Origin: Isoetes taiwanensis
Lineage: Eukaryota; Streptophyta; Lycopodiopsida; Isoetales; Isoetaceae
NCBI GenBank assembly: GCA_021234155.1
Contig: JAJEKV010000034.1
Span: 1,180,001 to 1,244,000 of the forward strand
Direction: 5' to 3'
Length of the DNA: 64,000 nt
The notes under the pieces were generated by a model. It was not told the origin of the DNA. It made no database searches and saw only the letters and a program-made list of their open reading frames with translations. A program made the translations under genes and the position numbers. Positions 20,310-30,884 of the stretch are shown here, in pieces (positions within the stretch are counted from its first letter, which is position 1; each line of letters begins with the position of its first letter).

Positions 20310-20617
20310 ATGCCATGTCAGATATTCTGACGAATATTTTGATGAATATACTGACGAAAAGAATCGTCAGAACATTCGTCAGATTAATCGTCAGACTTAT
20401 TCGTCACATTATTCGTCAGACTTTGCGTCAGAAATATTCGTCAGTTTTTTCGTCAGATTTTGCGTCAGAAAACTTAATGCGTCAGATTTTTCGTCAGAAT
20501 TGCCGTCAGAAATTTTCGTCAATTTTTGCGTCAGCGTTTTCGTCAAAAAGTTCGTCAGGCGCTCACTGGAAAAACCCATAAAAATTTTCTGACGCAGAAC
20601 AGTATTCTCTTGTAGTG
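20310..20617 (-). mobile_element. CACTA transposon terminus with TCTGACG subterminal repeats
   Basis: On the minus strand an element starts at 20,617 with CACTACAAGAGAATACTG, the canonical CACTA end. Inward, about 240 bases hold roughly 18 copies of a short motif (TTCGTCAG/CTGACGAA) spaced about 12 bases. Near 20,330-20,355 the motif turns to the opposite orientation. Such subterminal arrays bind transposase in CACTA elements. No opposite CACTA end and no transposase are visible upstream, so this is a terminal fragment. The frame crossing it (20,147-20,581) is a repeat artefact. Confidence 0.75.
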
Positions 20618-21640
20618 AAACCGGCTTGCATAGGGGAATCGAAGTGATTCTTGAAAGTAGATTCCACGAGTCCTGCTTGCATGCTAGAGTGGAACACAAC
20701 AAGACGCCAATGCTTTGCTATGGTAACCCGCTTAATACCGTCGACGAACGCATTAAATACTGAATTCTTAAAAGGCTGGTCGTTGTACCGGTTATCCTTC
20801 AGCTTGAAGCCATATGATGGAACATCATAGTATTTTCCTTGATTTCTTGCTAATCAAGAAGTGTTCATTCTCATTCACAATTCAACAATAACAATACATG
20901 GGTGGATATCCAAAGAATAAGCCCAATGTTAATGCAAACAACATTATCGAGAAGGGAGCAAAAAGGCTGGCTTAAAAAAATGATCCTAAGATAGGGTATC
21001 AATAAGAAAATTTAGAATTAATATTGTGGAGGGCCACATGTTAATTAAAGCATAAAGTGTCGAGGTAGAGTAGAGAATAAAAATAATCCACATTCTACTA
21101 GTTTTGTTAAAGAGAGGAGCTTCCAGTTAAATCATCCATCATTCATTAAAGAAGGTTGAACAATCACAATCAATCTCATCTCATTTGTGGATGAAAAATA
21201 AAGGTTACAAATTATTTATCTAAACGCACTAAAGAAATTGATTGAACTACTTAGATGTAATGTTATTAGTTTTGTAACTCATTCTTGAGATATGCAATTT
21301 TTAAATATAATTTTTGTTTAAGGAACATTTAGAGACAACAATTATGATTGCAATATACTAGTTGATCTTGTTAATCGTGACTATTCATATAAAGTTTTGG
21401 CCTTAAGAGCTAGTTGAAATATTTCTGGTTCTGGACTCAATCATTGTAACTATGGACTTAGTTGTATCTACATTGCAATATAATGTTTTGATCGAGGACG
21501 ATCAATTCTGGCAAAGGGAGGACATTAATGGAGCATCTCAATGAAAAAGGGAAGAGAGAGAAAAGGTTTGAGATTGGTTATATATGTAATCTATTATCAA
21601 ATGATCACATTGAGATAAAAATTAATTCTATTCTATTCTA
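20618..21640. other. Non-coding AT-rich stretch
   Basis: No recognised gene or repeat end; ordinary AT-rich sequence. Confidence 0.35.
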
Positions 21641-22050
21641 TTCCATTCTTTGGGCATCACAAAATATGAGGGGAACCCAAGCTTTGAAGATTATACGATT
21701 TATATTCTATTGCCATTTTGAAATTACAATAATATCCAATGTAAAGATATATGGACTGCTAGTTTCGGCAGTCTCAAGTGAAGCAAGGGAAGCTCATCAG
21801 CAACATTACATAAACTCAATAAATACACTTGAAAGTTTATGCAAGTCGTTCTTTGGGGATCACAAAATATGAGGGGAATCCAAGCTCTGAAGAATATGTA
21901 ACTTATATTCTATTGCCATTTTGAAATTACCATAATATCCAATGTGAAGATATATGGACTACTAGTTTCGGCAGTCTCAAAAGAAGCAAGAGAAGCTCAT
22001 CAGCAATATTACATAAGCTCAATAAATACACTTGAAGATTTATGCAAGGA
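21641..22050 (+). repeat. Two-copy tandem duplication, ~202-bp unit
   Basis: Copies at about 21,645-21,845 and 21,847-22,050 are about 93 percent alike by eye. Both encode the same peptide in the plus direction, IYGLLVSAVS(S/K)EAREAHQQ and INTLE or SINTLE. The second copy continues into CKERNIAIMKGMTLDRMV up to a stop at 22,168. I do not recognise the peptide; it may be a decayed exon duplicated in place. Confidence 0.75.
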
Positions 22051-22665
22051 GAGGAATATTGCAATAATGAAAGGAATGACATTGGATAGGATGGTCACGG
22101 AGAACCCAATGGCAATTGTCAAGTTACAAAGCCATAATAAAATATTGTGCATGACATGTGGGATGTAATTTGTTTTGCTCTCGACAACAGGTTGCCCTAC
22201 AAGTTTGTTCTTCATTCTTTAATTTTCCTTCAAATTGTTGCTGGACTAATTATTTTGTTATGTCCAATCCACATAATCAAAGCTGACAACCATCACAATT
22301 GAAAGTGGGTAAAATGCCAACGATATTAGACCCATCAAGTGCTAGACCCTCGTGATGTCCTATTACTTGTCATTACAGGTTGTCACCTCTGAGATAACTA
22401 AGAATATCTCGATTGTTTAGAGATGTTGCATCATAAATCTATAAATAACATATCATTCGAATATTAATCCACGAATTCTTTAAGATGATTTTTTTCCGTT
22501 CTGATTCATAAGGTGTTTCTTTAGCGATTCAAGAGGCACTTTTATGAACACAAGTTATTTTGACTGGCTCAATTGGGGTAAAAGTGTTTGTGCATATAAC
22601 CAAAAGTGGATTCTCTAAGTACATTTATTAGGGTGAAATAGAAATCCCAATAGAAGAGATAGAAG

Positions 22666-22851
<186 letters not shown>

Positions 22852-23033
22852 TTTTAACGTCACGCCACTAGGTAGAAGAGAATTGAGTTGAGAGAAGAAC
22901 AAGAGAACAATCATCAATATATATGCAGTCACCTATAGAATTAGCGCCCTAGAGATGGCTCATATAGGAAACATAAGGAGAAATGCACATAGGTATAAAA
23001 AGCTGAAATCACAAATTCAGCACATGTAGATTA

Positions 23034-23277
23034 TTATGTAGGACCTCGAACGCGGCCAGGTTCAATAGGAGGTGGAGTAGGTTTGAGGGAGAATGCTTCG
23101 CGATATGACAAGGTGCTCAGATTAGAATCGCCGGATTGCTGCAAAATGAGAAAAGATCAAATTTGCATGCAAGGAGCGTGTAAGTTACAAATCCGAAAAC
23201 CTTCCTTACTGCATGGTCGATCTTAACAGTTTCAGGTTCTTGTGGTTGAGGAGCAGGTTCAGGTGCCTGAGAGGCAG
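23034..23277 (-). CDS. C-terminal exons of an unrecognised host gene
   Basis: Two minus-strand exons with splice borders. The penultimate (about 23,292-23,207) encodes EAQKQPASQAPEPAPQPQEP and ETVKIDHA, a Pro/Gln/Glu-rich low-complexity stretch, and ends at GT AAGG. The last (about 23,137-23,034) encodes QQSGDSNLSTLSYREAFSLK and ends PGRVRGPT then a stop. The end resembles that of the exon pair at 49,804-49,911 (…SVRGPR). I do not recognise the family; upstream exons would lie beyond the MITE at 23,429-23,895 and are not identified. Confidence 0.4.
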
Positions 23278-23428
23278 GTTGCTTTTGAGCCTCTGTTCAA
23301 AAGCATATCCAAAGGAAAGGAATCAGTAAGAAAAGCCAAGGCACCATAAAAAATCCAAAAAGTATTAGAAGTTCTTAGTTACCAAATTGCAATTTTCATA
23401 AGTGGGAAACAAACATGCATACATTACC

Positions 23429-23895
23429 GGCAGACCGTATTTATCATCCGGGATGTAGTTAATCCGGACACCCATTATCAGCCACCAAAAACCGCGCAGT
23501 TGCAAGCCCAAAAACCAACTGTTTTTTGCCTTTTTTTGATCGATTCTGCTCTATTTCGCCTCAAATCTCTTCCTCTCTTCGTCAATCTAGCATAAAAGAG
23601 GCATACAAAGCGATTGGCATGCTTTTTAAAGCGGATCAAACCGCCCACGGAGCAGGAAGAGCAATCTGATCAAAATTTCTGCCCCCGCCGCACAGTTCTA
23701 CGCCTGGTTTTTTGTCCGGATTAACCACTTTTTGTCCGGATTAACCACTTGGCTGATATCGGATGTCCGGATTAACCACCCTGGCTGATATCGGATGTCC
23801 GGATTAACCACCCTGGCTGATAGCGGATGTCCGGATTAACCACTCTGTTTTGTCCGGAAAAACCACATCCCGGATGATATATACGGAGTTCCTTC
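23429..23895. mobile_element. MULE-like MITE with 9-bp target duplication
   Basis: TACATTACC stands on both sides (23,420-23,428 and 23,896-23,904). Inner inverted repeats match: CCGTATTTATCATCCGGGAT on the left and, reverse-complemented, CCGTATATATCATCCGGGAT on the right, continuing to TCCGGACA. A 9-bp duplication is typical of Mutator-like elements. The outermost bases of the two ends are less alike, and the right side also holds a 32-bp tandem array. No coding capacity. It may sit in an intron of the gene whose last exons lie at 23,034-23,292. Confidence 0.75.
23709..23865 (+). repeat. 32-bp tandem repeat inside the MULE-like MITE
   Basis: Unit TGTCCGGATTAACCACCCTG plus GCTGATATCGGA, three near-complete copies with partial units at each side. 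The TTAACCAC-TCCGGACA part also occurs inside the terminal inverted repeat, so the array seems to have grown from it. Confidence 0.85.
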
Positions 23896-23904
23896 TACAT
23901 TACC

Positions 23905-24580
23905 TGCTTTGGAAGTAGCCCAGCATCTACACCGCGCCCGCCGCGGTAGCGCGAATGCGAGCACCCGCGGGGTCAGATTCTTCCCAATTGAGACAGTTTG
24001 GATGGTGCATTTTGCTGATAATGCTGGCCTGCAAGCTCCCATCCAAGAGGAGGTTCCAAGAGGACCCCTGTTTGCTGCCACTAGCTCCATTGTTCACCAC
24101 ATTGTGTTGCTTCATGCCTTAAGCCTCTTCAAAAAAGGCTTCAGCAAATGGAGTTTCAGCATGTGGGTGGCCACTAAATGTCCTGCCATAAAGCAGATTC
24201 TCAACTAACTTTATATTATAAGGTTTATAATGATATCTAAACCTGGATGAATCTGTAGCAGTGCAGATTTTGTACTAGATGCTGCGTCCTTATCCTTGCA
24301 ACATGGCCAGTTCATTTCTGATAGAGCAAAATGCTTATGGCCTGTTACTTGCGGTACTTGTTAAGCAGGAAGAATGGATATCAATAATTTACAAAGCCTA
24401 CTTGGATATGAGATAGATTTATTGGAAATTTTACTAAGGTTATTGTATTATATGGGGTGGCTATGCGAATTCAAAATCAGAAGCTAGAAACGCAAGCCAC
24501 GTGGAGAGAGAGAGAGAATAAAAAATAAAATAAAATAAAGGGTGGCATTTTGGCGCAAGAGACTGGAGTCAGTAAGATAC
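23905..24580. other. Spacer upstream of the glycine-rich gene, no gene recognised
   Basis: Open frames on both strands near 23,909-24,208 have no known domain. The 3' half includes a GA run (24,508-24,518) and is presumably promoter-distal sequence for the gene at 24,681. Confidence 0.3.
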
Positions 24581-24632
24581 GTTGCAAAAACGAAGGATAA
24601 CACATCTGCAGATAGAGGAGCAGTTTACAAGC

Positions 24633-24638
24633 TATATA
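24633..24638 (+). promoter_or_regulatory. TATA box of the glycine-rich protein gene
   Basis: TATATA in the context gctatataaggg, about 45 bases before the ATG. Position relative to the coding start suits a short 5' leader of 10-20 bases or a slightly longer one; no experimental start is known. Confidence 0.55.
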
Positions 24639-24680
24639 AGGGAGAGGAAGAAACGAAGAGAGCATAAAATTGAATTGGAG

Positions 24681-25031
24681 ATGGCAAAGGCAAGGGAACT
24701 GCTGCTGGCGGCAATGGCAGCTGTAATGCTGGCGGCGAGCGCGGCGCAAGGCCGATACATGGGGGTGCAGCCCAGCAGCTGGGCTCAGGCCTACCAGCAG
24801 AGCCTGCAGGATTCCGAGGGCGGCTACGGCGGCGGTTACGGCGGTGACGGTGGCGCCGCTGGCGGTTACGGCGGCGCCGCAGGCGGTGGTGGTGGCCCTG
24901 GTGCTGGCTTTGCTGGTGCTCAGCCTGGCGGTCCCGCTGGCGGTTCTGCTTTTGGTTTTGGTTTCCGACCCTTTCCCTTTGGTGGCTTTGGTGGTTACCC
25001 CTTTTTCCGTGGCCCTTTTGGTTTCTGGTAG
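24681..25031 (+). CDS. Small secreted glycine-rich protein
   Basis: 116 codons from ATG 24,681 to TAG 25,031. I chose this ATG because a signal peptide starts here (MAKARELLLAAMAAVMLAAS, likely cut after AAQG), and a TATA box stands 45 bases upstream; the frame is open further 5' but that part is charged and lacks a promoter. The mature part begins RYMGVQPSSWAQAYQQSLQD, then tandem GGYGG and GGAAGG-type repeats, then a Phe/Pro/Gly-rich end (FGFRPFPFGGFGGYPF) finishing in FW. Such proteins are secreted to the cell wall or extracellular space; exact role unknown. Intact, GC-rich against AT-rich flanks, with no homologue in the window. Confidence 0.85.
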   Translation: MAKARELLLAAMAAVMLAASAAQGRYMGVQPSSWAQAYQQSLQDSEGGYGGGYGGDGGAAGGYGGAAGGGGGPGAGFAGAQPGGPAGGSAFGFGFRPFPFGGFGGYPFFRGPFGFW

Positions 25032-25041
25032 GTCCTCTTAG

Positions 25042-25109
25042 GTATGTATTGCTTATATATCATTCCATATCTAGCATCTCGTTACTAACTCTATTGCCCT
25101 CCTCCACAG
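25042..25109 (+). other. Likely short intron in the 3' UTR of the glycine-rich gene
   Basis: GTATGT at 25,042, branch-like CTAAC near 25,085, pyrimidine-rich CCTCCACAG ending at 25,109. The stop is only 11 bases upstream of the donor, within the distance usually tolerated by nonsense-mediated decay. AATAAT motifs near 25,225 may serve polyadenylation. Confidence 0.5.
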
Positions 25110-25249
25110 ATGATTTCTTCTCCTTAGAACCTGTCGTCTACACGATTTCTCTCGTTTTTCTGTTAACTCAGTGCTTCCACCTCCATTCTTGACTGAATGG
25201 GTGTCTTGTACAGAATAAGTACTGAATAATAATACATGTTCTTTGGTAT

Positions 25250-27280
25250 GTGTATTGTTTTTTCTTTTAATCTTGGAGAAGGCACAATTGAAGTGCTTAT
25301 TTTAAGTTTGTTTTGATCCGTATCAATATTCTAAATCAATCTAATACTACTTACATAAAAATGAAGAGCTTCTACTCATAATCAAGAGGAAAAAAGAAAC
25401 TAAAGAGATCAGCTAGCAAGCAAATTCAATTTAGGGGACAAGAAAAAAGGACTATCTAGCAAGCAAATTTTAATTCTGGGTACAAATAAAAGAAATGTAA
25501 TTCAATCCTTATAAAAATCTCTTTCTAATAAGTTACTTGATATTCTTCTATCCACTGCGGGGCATAATAACACATTGTTATTTATATAGCAACTCGATCG
25601 TAAAAATTTGCAATTCATTCAATTCAATCAGGTAGAAATACAGGACATGTTAGTAAAATGATCTATTTTGTTTGGTATATTGACATGGTAAGTGCATCAT
25701 TGTTACGATGTTGTATAGTGATTAATCGTACACATGTTCGTAGTGATTAGTTGTTCCATAACGTGGTCAGCATACTATTTAAAAAAGGTTGACTTGAATG
25801 GAATGTGAATATGTACATGTGGGAGTCTGTTGAACCCACAGTTTTATGCAAATAAATTGGATATATGCTGATTTACGGTGGAGAAAGGGAGGGCTAACCT
25901 TAAAACAAACTAACAGGCTAACTGTCAGAAGAGAGACCAAATTGCACAACATAGATCCAAAAAACTCTCATGTTAAAAAACAACTTACCTCAACTGTCCG
26001 AACGTGTGCAAAAGAAATGTGTGACACTGAACAGGACCTGCAGAAATCCAAACAAATAAACATTAGTGCTTGCAGCTGTGCCATCGCTCTAGTATTATGA
26101 ACAAAACCAGAAAAGCCATAGTATATGAGTTGGGCTTTCAAGATCTAAATATGAGTTCCAAAGCAATAGGAGTTTTGAGATGTGTAGAAATAAGTAATGA
26201 AGAAGTGGAGCTGATTTGTACATTATTGACATAATTACAATTCACAGCACACTACAATCTTTTGGAATACACGCTATACCATGTCAGAATGCTGCTATAA
26301 CCATGATGCTACAGCAGATGTGAGCCTAGGCTGTCTGCAAACTTCTGCCATAAACAATTAGTGTTAGACAGTGACAGCAACATTTCACAAGTAGAATGCA
26401 GGGGAGTGAACATATTACCGCCTGCAAATGTGGCCAACAGATCTAAACCACCCTGCAATAACAAATACATGCAGCAAGTAAATGCATAAATTCTGGAAGT
26501 AAATATATAAATGTGACTAATAAATCTGAATCTATCAACACATAAAACACATTATATCTATCTAACTTGGTTCATCGGTCTGTGCCTAAAATACTTCTCT
26601 TAAATAACCTGCAAACTTCTTACCAAACAACTAAAATATATACTACAAGTTTCATTGATGCAAGTAACAACCTAGTTCTAATTACAAGCCCTCAAGAGTA
26701 AAACTCAAATAAATCATGCTTGTCTACTTATCTAAACTTTTTCAGAAGAAGATGCCAGCATCAACAATGTCAACAATGTAAGAAGCAGGACACAAGAAAT
26801 GATATAAGCCTACTTCAAACTCTGCACCGAGCTGATATACCTCTTATGAAGGAAAGAACAAATAGAATATTTTCCAAAACCTCTGCCACTGCTTCCATTG
26901 TCCCGCAGTCTTCCGACATCGTTTTTGTTCTTCCGAGTTGCTTCAATGCCCTAAATCCGCTATAGCAAAACCACCATTGTTTGATCTCACCGGCTGCGAG
27001 CTTTGCCCGATATGACATCACCGCCTTCCTGTGCCCTCATTTCTACCCGCCTATTAATTTTTTTGAACTCGACCATTGGCATGCCTTCTTGTTTTGTCTT
27101 GTTTTGACTTGAATTTTGCAACATTTCCATTAGACTAATAACGTGCGTGCTCTTGGAGTCGGTGTGGATGATAACAAGGCAATGCCTTAACAACATAATA
27201 GTAGCTAGGAAAGATTGTATATGATATACAAGTGGTTGTACTATCAAGGACTATACAAACTCGACCAGAAGCCGAATGCA
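25250..27280. other. Intergenic stretch; isolated possible exons, unassigned
   Basis: Minus-strand exon-like blocks with splice-like borders occur near 26,039-25,989 and 26,455-26,418 (GGLDLLATFAGG). I do not recognise them, and frames are short. No transposon ends seen. Confidence 0.25.
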
Positions 27281-27289
27281 AAGCCATCC

Positions 27290-28365
27290 AATGAAGATTC
27301 TGTAAAGACTCTCTTAGATTCTCTAAAGCAATGTAAACATTCCCCTAGATCTATTTTCCCTTATATTCCCGAAGATCCTTTGATGATTCTTTGAGATTCT
27401 CTAAGATTCTATAAATATTCCCTTAGATTTTCAAATATTCTTCTAAGATTCTAATAGGTTCCCTAAGATTCTCTTGAGATTCTTCTAGATTCCCAAAGAG
27501 TATTCCAAGATTACTTTAGATTTGTCAAGATTCTATGTATATTACACCTAGATACCCTTAGATTCTATAAAGATTACCCTAGATTCTCCAACATTCCATC
27601 AAAATTTCCTTGGAGTCTCGAAGATTTTATTAAGGTCCCCTTAGATTCCTTCAGATCTTCAAAGATTTTCCCAGGATTCCCATAGATTCTATGTAGATTC
27701 CTCTAGATTCTCTAAGATTCCATCAACATTCCCTTAAATTCTCTAAGATTTTATAGAGATCCTTTATATTGGCCTAGGTCCTCGAAGATTCTCCCAGGAT
27801 TCCTCAAGATAATATGTCTTAGATTATTCAAGATTCTATAACGATTCCCCTAGATTATCTAACATTCTATCAAGATTCTCCTATATTGTCAAAGATTTTA
27901 TGGAGTTTTCGAGAGATTCTCCCAAATATTCCCATAGATTCCCCAAGATTCTCTTAGATTCTACAAAAATTCCTTTAGATTCTCCAAGATTCTCTCAAGG
28001 TTCCCTTAGATTCTTTAAGATTCCATCAAAATTCCCACGAATTCTCCAAGATTTATAAAGATTCCCTCATATTCCTGCTTAGATTTCGAAGGTCATCCCA
28101 AGATTCCTCTAGATTCTATGTAGATTCTCCTAGATACTCTAGTTCTTACAAAGATTCCCTAGATTCTGCAAGGTTCCACCAACATTCCCCTAGATTCTCA
28201 AATATTTTATGAAGATTCCTTTGGATTCCTTAGATTCCCAAAGATTCTCCTATCATTCTAGTAGATTCCATAATATTCACATGAGATTCCTCTAGATTCT
28301 TTAGGATCCCATAAGGATTCTAGTAGACTCTCTTAATTACCATAGATTTTGTAAGATTCCAAGAA
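27290..28365. repeat. Degenerate minisatellite, ~31-bp period, about 1.07 kb
   Basis: The stretch is built from variants of CTTAGATTCTCTAAGATTCT followed by ATCAAGATTCC, giving about 35 diverged copies. Nearly every 10-15 bases holds GATTCT or GATTCC. No ORF. The same words occur in opposite orientation at 39,060-39,235. Confidence 0.85.
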
Positions 28366-28423
28366 TATTCTTGGAATTGATCACATTGGCTCCAACTGCG
28401 ACGGAATGATGTCAAAGCAAGGT

Positions 28424-28488
28424 TAGCTATGTTAATTATTAATTATTAAGGTGGTAACCTAACCCAAAACCCTAATTCGAATTTAGGA
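28424..28488 (+). repeat. 65-bp direct repeat, copy 1 (copy 2 at 30,821-30,884)
   Basis: Both copies read TAGCTATGTTAATTATTAAT through GGTGGTAACC to CGAATTTAGG with only one or two differences, 2.4 kb apart. Copy 2 begins at the outer end of the right arm of the hairpin at 30,524-30,828. Confidence 0.85.
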
Positions 28489-28540
28489 TCCAAAACAGAG
28501 CATGACTTCCAATGGTTTTTTCTAGATCATGGTGTGCCAA

Positions 28541-28860
28541 TATATTGTTTAAATTAAGTAACTTTCGATATGCCTTATAAATAATAAGAGCTCGCTAGAG
28601 GTAGGTTTGGTGCACCAACTGTTTAAATTACATAACTTCTATCCTTTGCATTATGGGATGTCTTCTAATAACTAATAAGAGCTCAGTAGAGAGAGGGCTT
28701 GAACCTCCGGCCTTGTAGTTAACAGCCACACTAACCAACTGAGCTACTCCAGCCAAAACATAACATAATTGAACCACCAGAGCTGCTCTAGCCAAAACAC
28801 ATTATGAGTTATGGTGTGCTTTTAAATAACTTGATGCTATCCTTTGGATGATAGAATACC
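28541..28860 (-). repeat. tRNA-derived (SINE-like) sequence with internally repeated body
   Basis: On the minus strand a tRNA-Asn-like head (28,754-28,688) is followed by a body in which a unit (TGTTTAAATTA-TAACTT ... AATAAGAGCTC-TAGAG) occurs twice, at about 28,616-28,693 and 28,541-28,600. A third partial unit lies at 28,807-28,860, and the first 20 bases of the head are duplicated at about 28,775-28,795. tRNA head plus unrelated body is the SINE plan; no A-rich tail was found. Confidence 0.5.
28688..28754 (-). pseudogene. tRNA-Asn(GTT)-like pseudogene, possible SINE head
   Basis: Minus strand reads GGCTGGAGTAGCTCAGTTGG with TTAG, anticodon region CTGTTAACTAC, and T-arm GGAGGTTCAAGCCCTC. 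Box A and box B are conserved. Compared with plant tRNA-Asn a tetranucleotide is missing after the D-loop and the acceptor 3' strand no longer pairs, so it is not a functional tRNA gene. Confidence 0.75.
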
Positions 28861-29820
28861 TCTCTGCCGCATCACGAGTGTTCCTGCTTTGGGTCAACAC
28901 ATGGCACGTTGGAGGCAAGTCTCCCCACCTTTAAGAGGTAACGTGAAATTATAGGCCATTAGATGGCTAAGTACAAGGAAAGTTAAAGGAAGATTGAACG
29001 GACTTAGATCGGTGATATAAAAGATATCTATATAGAGGCCTGATTACGACATGCATCTATATAAAAATTTTCTCAAATTATATCCACCCAAATCAATCAG
29101 ATATACTTTGTCCAATTCATTTCTTATCGCGGGAGGAGCTTCTCGCAATGGTTGGGACTATGATTCCAGTATGGTATTGTATGCAAAATCGTATATTTTG
29201 CCATGTTTGACCAGCTTAATTTCATTGAAATTTTGCAATGGTTAAACGAAGGGAAGGTGAAGGAAGCACGATTTTTTAGGGAATCGATAGGAGTGCATGC
29301 CCCTTTCTTGTTTCGGCAGGCGCGGCAATGGCTCCCAGCAAGGCAGGCTTTGAGGCAGTCCTGACGCCATTTCTAGCTTTGCTGTCTAGACGAAATGAAA
29401 GGCAGCCTTTTTTAAGATTTGCTGCTGAAATGGATGATGCCATACTGCTTCTTGCATGTAGCCTAATCTTTATTTTTTGCCTTCGTACCTCTGGATGCCA
29501 TTTGTAGGATTTTTGTCTCTCACATGCAGTTGCTATAAATAGGATTGATTCCGGCCCAGGACTATCTGCAGTAGCTAAATAGGATTGACTATGGTAGGAG
29601 GATTCATTTAGGCAGTTCAAAAACTTGGAGTTAGTGCAAGATTGATTCTGGCAATAGTGCATAATCGTCATGTTTAGCACAAGATGCGTGGTCTGGTTCA
29701 GCGCAGCCTTGATGCCTATCCCTAATGTTTTTCAATGTGCGCATAGACCACTGAGCACTTTTGCAACATTGGAAGTGATGCAACGATTTCCAGTGGCTGT
29801 TTATCTAGCACAAATTGCAG
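28861..29820. other. Non-coding stretch
   Basis: No recognised gene. A minus-strand frame at 29,680-29,276 has no domain I know. Confidence 0.3.
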
Positions 29821-29832
29821 AATATATCCCAT

Positions 29833-30030
29833 AAAGATGTAATAATATGAATATGAATCGGATTAAGCTCCCAAAAATAAGAAACCCCTCTCCTATCTCG
29901 GCAAAAACCTGGGGAACAAAAGATGATAAAAAAACCTATAAAGATGTAATAATATGAATATGAATATAAATCGGATTAGGCTCCCAAAAATAAGAAAACC
30001 TCCTCCATCTCGGCAAAAGCATGTCCATTC
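29833..30030 (+). repeat. ~110-bp tandem duplication
   Basis: AAAGATGTAATAATATGAAT with CGGATTA-GCTCCCAAAAAT and ATCTCGGCAAAA occurs twice in tandem. Non-coding. Confidence 0.75.
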
Positions 30031-30523
30031 TTGCCTAACTTGGGGTGGTTTCTATAATTAATGATTTATCTATCGCAACTCTTCATAACTAGCTCAACTT
30101 AATGTCTACGACCAGATTTATTCCCTCTTTTTCATATACCCTTTCTATTTCAATTCCATATTGCCTTTTCCAGCCAAAGCAATGACATTCTTAAAGTAAC
30201 GACATTTTTCTGACGATTTTGTTGTCAAATTCAGTGACGAATTTGCTTGACAAGAATTCAACACGAGTTCAACGATGGATTTACAAATTCAGTGATGAAT
30301 TTTAGCTCAAAGTTCTAGCTTGCAGTTCAAGTCGCTGCTTTTCCATATTTTTCAGCGGCTATTTGAGATTCATACAGTTTTTTGACTAGTTTAGAGCAGA
30401 CATGCATAATGTTTAAGAGCTGGTTCAGTAACCAGATTCAGCGAGAGCAGGTTCAACATCTTCTTGAGCCTTTGTTTTTTCACAGATTCATTTTCAAACA
30501 ACTATTTGATCTACCTCATGCCC

Positions 30524-30828
30524 ATATGCACATCCCCATCCCTAGGATGAATGTAGCACGCTCCCTCTGCATGAAGGCTGGCCTGCATGATCCCTGCTGG
30601 ATCTAAGAGTTAGGAGACATCGACTGGTGGTTGTAGCTGTGCCCCTTTCCGTCAAAAATGAAGTTGATGCGTTGTTGTTAGCGCCTTTAGAATGGCCTAA
30701 GGGGGCACAGCTACAACCACCAGTCGATGTCTCCTAACTCTTAGATCCAGCAGGGATCATGCAGGCCAGCCTTCATGCAGAGGGAGCGGGCTACATGCAT
30801 CCTTGGGATGTGGATGTGCATAGCTATG
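30524..30828. repeat. Long inverted repeat (hairpin), arms ~122 bp, loop ~50 bp
   Basis: Left arm about 30,526-30,647 and right arm about 30,700-30,820 are reverse complements with about four mismatches, all in the outer third; the inner ~85 bases are identical. The transcript of either strand would fold into a long stem. The plus-strand frame 30,382-30,606 crosses one arm and is probably chance. It may be a foldback transposon, an inverted gene duplication or a young MIRNA-like locus; sequence alone cannot decide. Confidence 0.93.
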
Positions 30829-30884
30829 TTAATTATTAATTATTAAGGTGGTAACCTAACCCAAAATCCTAATTCGAATTTAGG

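Noticed and set aside
20147-20581. 144-residue open frame with repeated basic segments
   Set aside because: Most of it translates the CACTA subterminal array; no domain and no promoter evidence.
23709-23865. CRISPR-like spaced repeat
   Set aside because: The 32-bp units are contiguous without spacers, lie inside a plant MITE, and no cas genes exist here.
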